Below are positions 54,923 to 64,000 of a stretch of 64,000 nt of DNA, piece by piece. Made by a program: the position numbers and the translations under genes. Position 1 is the stretch's first letter. Each line of letters begins with the position of its first letter. The notes under the pieces are model-generated. The model saw nothing but the letters and a program-made list of their open reading frames with translations, made no database searches and was not told the DNA's origin. Source of the stretch: Cytospora piceicola (lineage: Eukaryota > Ascomycota > Sordariomycetes > Diaporthales > Cytosporaceae); the NCBI GenBank assembly GCA_023375675.1, contig JALQBC010000061.1, positions 62,001 to 126,000 on the forward strand, read 5' to 3'.

Positions 54923-55736
54923 GGTTTCTTTCTGTTCCTTGTTTATTTTATGAGTGCTGGAGAGTACTCTGCTGCGAGGTTGAAAAGGTATCTGCGAAGA
55001 AGATGGAAACAGTGAGGTTGAAAACCTGGGTAGATGATAATAAGGCGCGCAAGAGCGAGAGGTTACTCGGTACATGAATATATGTGCATGTGTGGATGAC
55101 GTTGAGGAGAGCTATTGAGTGGTTTGCGGCTGGCCTGTCCCTTTCAAGTCGTCGTGGCCAATGCGTGGTGGTAATAATCGCCGGGGAATTTTTACATGAA
55201 AAAGAAGGCGATTTCAGTATCAAAACCATCCAGGCCGTCGTGGTCTTTTCATGGGTTTCATAGCTGCGTCATGTGAGCGTATGAAGAACCCCCTGATTGG
55301 GGGTGTCAGTCACTGTCTAACTCTAACAACTCTAACTCGGATGTTCATAACCGCAGATACAACAAGGGAGGTCGGCTAGAGTGGCACGGATCTTCTCTAA
55401 AATTTAACGACTTGGGTCCCGTCACCATCAAGCACTGCCTCTCTTTTACGTCGTTGAATTAGGATTATCTACTTTATAACGTTCTTCATGTGCACGTCAA
55501 ATCCACACCCCCCCCCTCCCTTCCAACCCCAACGCACGCCCATTCGTGGTCTCCAGACCGGACCACATACCCCCCTCCCCCCATCCCCACACTCTCCATC
55601 TCTTCTTTCTAAGTCTAAGTCGTTATCTACATGCATGGGAGGGAAAAAGTGGGGAAATCCCTTGATACAAAAAGGGCCAAAGAGGGAAGAAGAAGAAAAA
55701 GAAAAGACAAGAGATAAACAAGCATCTCTACCCCGT
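54923..55736. other. Intergenic region between DUF3074 gene and CYP51
   Basis: About 810 nt holding the promoter of the DUF3074 gene and the 3' untranslated region of CYP51, with C-runs near 55508 and 55570. No gene recognised. Confidence 0.45.
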
Positions 55737-57489
<1,753 letters not shown>

Positions 57490-58835
57490 GGCTGTTGCTG
57501 GTGGTGGTGGTGGTGGTGGTGATGCTGGCGGAGTGGACTACGAAGAGAGAGGAAAGGCCAGGTCACGCGAAGCAATAGCCCAAGAGAGAGAAAGGACTTG
57601 CTTGTCGCGAGATATAAACCCAGAGACAACAAGTGTATCGGTGGGTTGTGGTGACCAAGGGAGGACTTCCAACGAAAGGGAATGTGTTGTAGTGGTGGTG
57701 GTGGTGGTGATCAGATTGATCAGACAGATAAATTAATAGACAGATAGATAAATAACCCTTGGAGCCATTAAATAAGTCGATCACCTAGTCTGCTAGTCTG
57801 GCCAGCGTTGACCAGGTTGACCAGTTCAACGGGCAGACGGGCAGACGGGCAAAAGTCGCGGCCCCACTTCACTTCTCCCACTTCTGGTTTTAAAAACAGG
57901 GCCTCGACATCTGGAGCCAATCAGAACCACCAATTGCACGTTCCTTTGAAGACCCTTTCTAGCGGCATCATGCCATTCAGCAATTGTACGCCCCATGCCC
58001 CTCTCACAATCGTCTGAGAGTTCGTACGCAGCAGGTGGAACGCGTCTTTTAGGATCATATGAATTATGTCATTTCCCTTTCTTTTTTTCCTCCTCTGCTG
58101 GCGAATCGTCGGCAGTGCAATCATCAGCTGTCAACAGCTCGACGCAGCAACCAGCAACCAGCAATCAGCAAATCAGTTAACGAGATCCGAATACGAATAA
58201 GAGATAAGGAACCCGAACAAGAGGTCTGAGGCTCTCGCACCCGATAACGAACTAATGCAGGGACCAAGTGCGCACAACCTTGGAACAACCTTGGAACAAC
58301 CTTGGAACCCTTGGAACCCTTAGCACCCTTTAGAACCCTTGTAGCCTGAAAATTCCCATCCGCAGCCAACCACCATCCGCCTTTCTGGAAGGTCAGCATC
58401 CCTTTTCCCCGGACTAAGCTTTCGCCACCGCCATACATACATTCCTAGGTACATACATACATACATCCCGCAACTCCTGGCCCACGCTTTTCGGCATGAA
58501 CCGCACGCGAACACGAAATCGAGGGTCTTGGTTGATATGGCTCTTAACGTAGCCTAGCTACTCCATATCCAAATCTCATGAGTATGAGTTGTCTGTCTGG
58601 GATTGACCAAGGGACAACATTAGATCCCGCCCTATCATGGCACAACCAAGTAGACCCATAATGCAACGCCCTAGAGACGACTCGCGATCATGACCGCATG
58701 GCATATTCCAGCCCGTCTAATTGTCTATCAACAGTCCCACCGACTTCAACCATCATTCAGTGGAAACGTAATCTATCCAGACGACCAACCCGCTCGGGAT
58801 CCCCCAAGAAACACGCGCTCCATGACAACCACGCC
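57490..58835. other. CYP51 promoter region
   Basis: 1.35 kb upstream of CYP51 and downstream of the ABC gene. It contains GGT repeats at 57497-57526 and 57690-57711. Read toward CYP51, TGATCACCACCACC near 57700-57715 loosely resembles the sterol-response element ATCACCCCAC bound by SrbA-type factors, but the repeat context makes this weak. A CCTTGGAACAA tandem repeat lies at 58276-58320. No gene recognised. Confidence 0.4.
58276..58320. repeat. (CCTTGGAACAA)n short tandem repeat
   Basis: Three 11-bp units followed by CCTTGGAACC variants, upstream of CYP51. Confidence 0.85.
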
Positions 58836-61800
58836 CTACTCCGCCTCCTCCCCCCCACCAAGGACCATCTCGACCAGCTTCTCCTTCTCCGCGCTGCTCT
58901 GGACAAGATCCCAGAACGCCCCCGCGCCGTCCTCCTCTGCCTCTCCTCCCTCCGCCTCTCCCCTCCTCCCCCTCTCCTCGTCCCTCCTCATCCCCCCCTC
59001 GAGCAGCTCCCTCGGCGTGCCCATCTCCGCCATCCTCCCCTTCTCCAGCACCAGGATCCGGTCAAAGTCCGCCACCGTGCTCAGCCGGTGCGCGATCACC
59101 AGCACCGTGCACCCCGCCGACGCGAAGTCGTCCCTCAGCGCCATCTGGATCGCCGCGTCCGTGCCCCGGTCCACCGCCGACGTCGCCTCGTCCATGATCA
59201 CGATCTTGGGCCGCGCCAGCAGCGCCCGCGCCAGGCACACCAGCTGCCGCTGGCCCTGCGAGAGGTTGCCCCCGCCCGTGCTGATCTCCATCGAGAGGTT
59301 GTTGAAGATGTCGGTGCTGTCGGCCGAGGGGCGCTCCGTCTCCGTCGTCGCGACTGCCGCCGTGGAGGGCGCCGTGTCCATGTTCTCGACGTCCGGGAGA
59401 AGGGCAGACGCCTCGCCGTTTGTAGCTTCTTCCACCGCCTCGGTGGTCGAGATGGCTGTCTCTTCGTGCGAGGACACGACCGGGTACTGAGTGGCTTGCT
59501 CGGTACTGGCTGGTTGCTGTTTGGCAAGGTGAACCCGCTGTAGGGTAGTTTGGAGTTCGTAGTCTTCCAAAGTGTCATCCATATCCAAGTTGGACCGCAG
59601 CGTTCCCGAGAAGAGAAACGGATCTTGCGGAATGATGGCTAGCCGTCCTCGAAGCTGTGTCAGCTTCAGGTCGGATATGTCAATATTGTCGATCCTGACA
59701 GAGCCCTCTCGCGGCTTCAGCAGCCGGAAGAACACCGAAGCCAGCGTGCTCTTGCCGGCTCCTGTGCGGCCCACAATACCAATTCGCTCGCCGGGCCTGA
59801 CGGTGAAGTTGAGGTTCTTCAGCACCGGTGGAAGGCCATCCTTGTAAGCAACGGACAGGTTATCGACCTCGATTTTGCCCTCCGCCGGCCAGGCAGCGGG
59901 CGCCTCTTTCCCATCTTCGGGCTCCGTCTCGATTTCAGAGTATTCGATGACACGCTCGGCCGCGTTGAAACTGAGCTCTAGCGATGTCATGCTCGAAAGC
60001 AGGCCTGTCAGCCTCCATGAGTACCTGAGCGCGAAGGTGAGACTAAATCCTGCCAGCGCAGCATCGACATGGCCAGAAACGGCCACAACAGCGACAATGG
60101 TCACAAAGATGGTACCTAGCATGGACAAGCGGAACGACATCCACCGTCCAGATAGGGAAAGTGCCCAGCTGGCTTTGTGGGAATTATCGATCAGGTTGAA
60201 CCTTGTACAAATCAAGTCAGCACATCGCTCGAGCACAGGAAATAGCGAGGGGGTTTCGCTTACATGCGATCCATGTAGAAGTCTGTCCGATGGAAGGCCC
60301 GGATCGTTGAAAGACCCGACAGTACTGAGCCAAACTGATCGTAGATCGGAGAGTGAGAGATCGAGTTTAGTCTCTTGACTTCGCGAGCCACGTTGATGTA
60401 CTTGCTCGCAATCTGGGCGTACACGACCATGAGGGCAACGCCGGCCAGGATAATGTAGACAGAAACCGAAAGACTGGCCGCGATGGTGACTATAAGCTGG
60501 AAGATGCTGTGGAAGAAATTCCCAAGGTCACCCGGGAGACGCCTATCGACCATAAAGGCATCTGACGTGAAGCGGTTCAATATCCTCCCTGCAGGAACAG
60601 AGTCGACCCAGCGGAGGGGCGCCCTCAGGATAGCGTGTGTCATCCTCTCGAACAACACGCGCGACGTTCGCAGTCCAATTGCCGTCATCACCAGACTTCG
60701 ACCAACCTGGAGCAGGACCATCAAGATGTAGAACAGGACGCTCATCCCGATCCAGAAAGCCACAGAATGGCCCTCTGCAGCATTTGTATGTAACGGCGCC
60801 AGGGGAGATACCACGTCCCCGTACATCATACCCTTGTGTGGGCTTTGCAGGAATATCTGTGAATTGTCGTATCGGGTAAACGTCGCAGACAAGTTCCCGG
60901 CCTCCTCGGCCGACGTTCCCTCAGTGAGCTTCTTGAAACTCCAAACACGACCAATACCTGCCACTCCACCGGCAACGATGAAGAGGACGACAAGCATCCA
61001 GAGAAGTGGTGCTCTGCTGGATTGGAGGTATGTCTTGTACACCTTCCACTTGACGCGGCCCGTCTCCCGCTTTTCTTCGTTCTCGTTGCTCTTCTTCTTC
61101 GCTTTGCTGCCGTTGGCATTCTCAGTTGCCACGACCGTTGTCTCCGCGGAAGAGATCTGGCTCTCTTGGTTGTCAACCATGGTCTGAGTCTCGCTGGCGT
61201 CATGGATGGAGGAGCGCCTGGAGCCACTTGACGACGAGATAATCGTGTCCGTAGGCGTGATGGCTTCGGCACTCTCGACTCCTCCTTCGTGCAGCCGAAC
61301 GAGGTAGCTTGCTCTCGGCAGACACATTTCGGCGTGGTGTGTGGCTAGGATCCTAGTGCGACCGTCTGCCAGCTCGCCTGTCAAAGCCTGATCTACAATG
61401 CACCTGCCGACGTGGGCGTCGACTGCGGAGAGGACATCATCGAGGATCATGATGCCGGCACGAGAGTACAGCACTCTAGCAAGGGCCACTCGCCATCGCT
61501 GGCCGCCACTCAGAGTCACGCCCTTTGGCCCGACCTCTGTCTCGTCACCGTCGTTGAGGAGCTCGACGTCTTTCTCCAAAGAGCAAGCCTGCAGGACTTT
61601 CTGGTAGCGCGACTCGACAAATGGAAGGCCGAAGATGATGTTCTCTCGGACAGTACCCGTTTCGATCCAAGGGGTCTGTGAGACGAATGAAGTGAGCGAT
61701 GGGATGAGCCATTCTGCTGGCGGGATCGGCTTGACGTCGTCGAGCTCGTTCTCCGCCGGTGGCTTTGGCACTTTGACTGTTCCGGAAAAGAGTTTGACCT

Positions 61801-64000
61801 CGCCTAGTATCGCTGCCAACAGGAGACTCTTTCCCGACCCGGTCTTGCCGGCGATTATACTGAGCTTTCCCTCGGGGAATTGGAGCGAAACACCTCTCAG
61901 CATTGATCTCGCTTCCGTCTGCTCAGGAGCTTCTTGATCAGGGTCCTCCTTCTTCGGCCAGGCGACCGTCGCATTGTCGAAGGTGATGGCTTCGCCCGGA
62001 GCTGCCACGGGTGCTTTGTCGGGCTGCATGAAATACTTCTCCAGTCTAACACAGCTCGTCCAGGCCTCCATCATATAGACCTGCAAGATCGGCAGCAGAG
62101 CCGTAGCCTCATCCAGCTGGTCGAAGAGGCCTAAAGATGCAAAGATGACCGAAGCCTTGACGTTACCGCCTTGCTCCCAAGCGTACACACTCTGTGCCAC
62201 ACAAGCGAGAAGAAGTGGCCCCATGTTCATGATGATCATCACACCAACCATGAAGAGGGAGGCTTTCCAATATTGTGCTAATTCTTCGTTGCGGGACTTG
62301 AAAATCATGTTCTCCCAGTGCTCCTCAAGAGCCGAGTACTTGATCTGCCGCATACCCTGCAATGCCTCTGTGAGCAGGTGAGCCTTGCCGTCGCGATATT
62401 TCATGAGACCACTGGGATTGAAGGTTAGTAACGCCCTCATCGTAAGTTGACCAAGTGGCGACTCACAATTGGATTTTGGCGTATTTCTTCGACATCCAGG
62501 TGTTCAATGGGATGACCAACGCGGCCGATCCAAGACCAGCTACCACTGCTTTCCAACCGAGGAGGGTGACCAAGAAGCCACCAGCCAGCACAAGCTTGAC
62601 AAAAGCTAAGGGAAGATAAAAGTTGAAGGAGCAGAACATGGTCACGCGCCCAGAGTCCAGCTTCATGTGGTTTATGACGGACTGGCGGACCTCGTCCTTG
62701 CCCTCCTTGCCCTTTTTACCTGGCTCGTCCTTGCCATTGGTTCCATCCTTACCCTTCGGATCGTCTTTATCATCATTTTTCTCTTGAGCCCGGGGAGGTG
62801 GCATAGCCGTTTCGTGTTCCTTGAGCGCCTTATCAAAGACTAAAGTCTGTAGTACTGCGCCAAGCGGAATAACCAGGCGTGAGTTGGTCCACCAACTCAG
62901 CAAGCTACTCACAATGCTGTCGAGGGCGAGACTAAGGCACTTTAACGCTTCATGTTAGTATTTTCCACTTTCACTTGCATCAACTGCTTCGTAAACTGCC
63001 TCTACGGGAGACTTTTTCACAGAAAAACGTTGCCCGCGAGGCAATCGAGGTTAGGGAACCTCCTTTTCGAGGTGTTACTTACCAGAGCAAGCGCCCACGC
63101 CAAAGTCTTCGAATTCCCCAGCTCTGGCGTCCTGGGCTGTTCGAGGCCAGAAAGAAGGTTGTACATCATATACTGCGGGAAGAGCGCCAGAACAGCAGAA
63201 ATGAGCACGAGGCACCACTGCTGCGCAAGTTGGACCCAGTGGAACTTCAGCAGTCGCCACCAGAGCCTCCCCTCAGGAGCTCGCGAGGTGAACAGTTTGT
63301 GGAGATTTCGAGACCGAGTGAGGTGGTCCAGGCGCGGCAGGTCCTCCATCTCCAGGGGGCGTTCCTTCGATAGGTCGAAAACGAGGCTATTCCATGAGAA
63401 GGATATCATGGAAAGAAGCGAGACTGTGTATTGTTGATCGACAAGGGCACCTTTAGAGTAAACATCCGGCCTTCGGGGGATGGTTCCGAGGGCGAAGAAC
63501 GCGGCAACTGCGGAGATGGTTTGCAGAAGCCAAGAAACTCCCTGCGCCAGCTGTTTCGAGTCTCCGGGGGCGTGGAGGACATATTGAAATCTGCTCCGAT
63601 AGATCAAAGATGCCAGGATGAGTACCGAGCAGACAAGACCGTAGTTGGCGAGACGGTACTTTGACGTGTAGTCACCCCTACGGGGCAGGAACGTGCTTTG
63701 GAAGAAGACGAGCCCCTGGAACCCTGTCAGTATATCGTTTCAAGTGTATATCCAGATACTGTCAGACTCACCCAAGCGATCACATCCGCCCACCCACTCA
63801 GAAAATCCAGAAAACCCGGACGTGAGACTCCATCTTGATGCAGCACGCCAGCCACGATAGCCGCACCCAAGCCAAGAGCAGAGCTCAGCCATGCGGCAAC
63901 GCGAGGCGCCAAGTCTGAATATTCCTGGGTGGACTTCTCCGTAGCCTCACCGTCCTGGTCTTCGTAGAATCCCGAGACACTCCCGTAGCCGTTAGCCTTG
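58836..64000 (-). CDS. ABC transporter, subfamily C (MRP-type), 5'-partial
   Basis: Exons on the minus strand: off-window to 63772, 63715-63083, 62939-62467, 62411-60264, 60201-58836. Introns are 56, 143, 55 and 62 nt and all keep frame; at least 1,615 residues are visible. Order: end of the N-terminal membrane domain, linker (YTVSLLSMISFSWNSLVFDLSKERPLEMEDLP), TMD1, NBD1, TMD2, NBD2. NBD1 has GKTGSGKS (61849-61826), LSGGQ (61513-61499) and IMILDDVLSAVD, with Asp for the catalytic Glu, the usual degenerate site of ABCC proteins. NBD2 has GRTGAGKS (59772-59749), LSQGQ (59264-59250) and IVIMDEATSAVD. A ~70-residue acidic insert lies before the NBD2 signature, and a Lys/Asp/Gly-rich insert lies in TMD1 (~62810-62680). 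MRP-type pumps export drugs, conjugates or metabolites across the plasma or vacuolar membrane. The 5' end and start are outside. Confidence 0.9.

Noticed and set aside
53823..54953. 376-codon plus-strand ORF opposite the DUF3074 gene
   Set aside because: Ser/Pro/Thr-rich mirror of the real gene; the minus frame has the family motifs.
57690..57716. Sterol-response element upstream of CYP51
   Set aside because: The partial match lies in a GGT repeat and could be chance; kept only as a weak note in the promoter entry.

Overview
The window is nuclear DNA of a filamentous ascomycete (Pezizomycotina, most likely a Sordariomycete; species not determined). The evidence is short phase-consistent introns of about 55-145 nt with GTRNGT donors and CTRAC branch sites, very GC-rich third codon positions, long microsatellite-rich intergenic DNA, and typical fungal families: a CYP51B-type sterol demethylase, the kinesin Kip2, DUF3632, DUF3074, an S9C dipeptidyl-peptidase and a NACHT/NLR remnant. 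No rRNA, tRNA, CRISPR array or intact transposon was recognised.

Layout. 1-4 kb is accessory-like: the 3' part of an unknown ORF and a decayed NLR gene carrying a deletion/frameshift and a second one-base frameshift. 4-16.7 kb is the gene-dense housekeeping part: a coiled-coil protein (+), a five-exon cytosolic Dpp5-like S9 peptidase (-), the NuA4 subunit Eaf6 (-), an acidic nuclear-type protein (-) whose frame, past an amber codon, runs on until it overlaps the Eaf6 start by ATGA, an SRRM1-like PWI/RS splicing protein (-) with a GC-AG intron, a small unknown protein (-) and an STK19 homologue (+). 16.7-21.8 kb is mostly leader or intergenic sequence before a Kip2-type kinesin (+). 24.7-28.5 kb is intergenic. 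28.5-34.4 kb holds a type II GT23-like glycosyltransferase (+) convergent with a zinc-binding, QYGAY-repeat protein (-).

34.4-41.4 kb is a gene desert. 41.4-48.7 kb holds a poly-Asn/Myb-like protein (+), a microsomal P450 (-) and a DUF3632 protein (-). 48.7-53.8 kb is AT-richer, with a 158-bp tandem duplication and one small disordered protein (+). 53.8-64 kb holds, all on the minus strand, a DUF3074 protein, CYP51 and an ABCC/MRP-type transporter that runs off the right edge.

Functional links: Eaf6 acts in histone acetylation, SRRM1 in splicing, STK19 probably in transcription-coupled repair and Kip2 in microtubule dynamics. CYP51 (the azole target) lies directly beside a multidrug-type ABCC pump; this adjacency may or may not be functional. 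A short palindrome, TACCTAGGTA, recurs many times across the noncoding DNA and was not seen inside any called exon. Exon borders were read by eye from splice signals and checked for frame; no transcript evidence was available.
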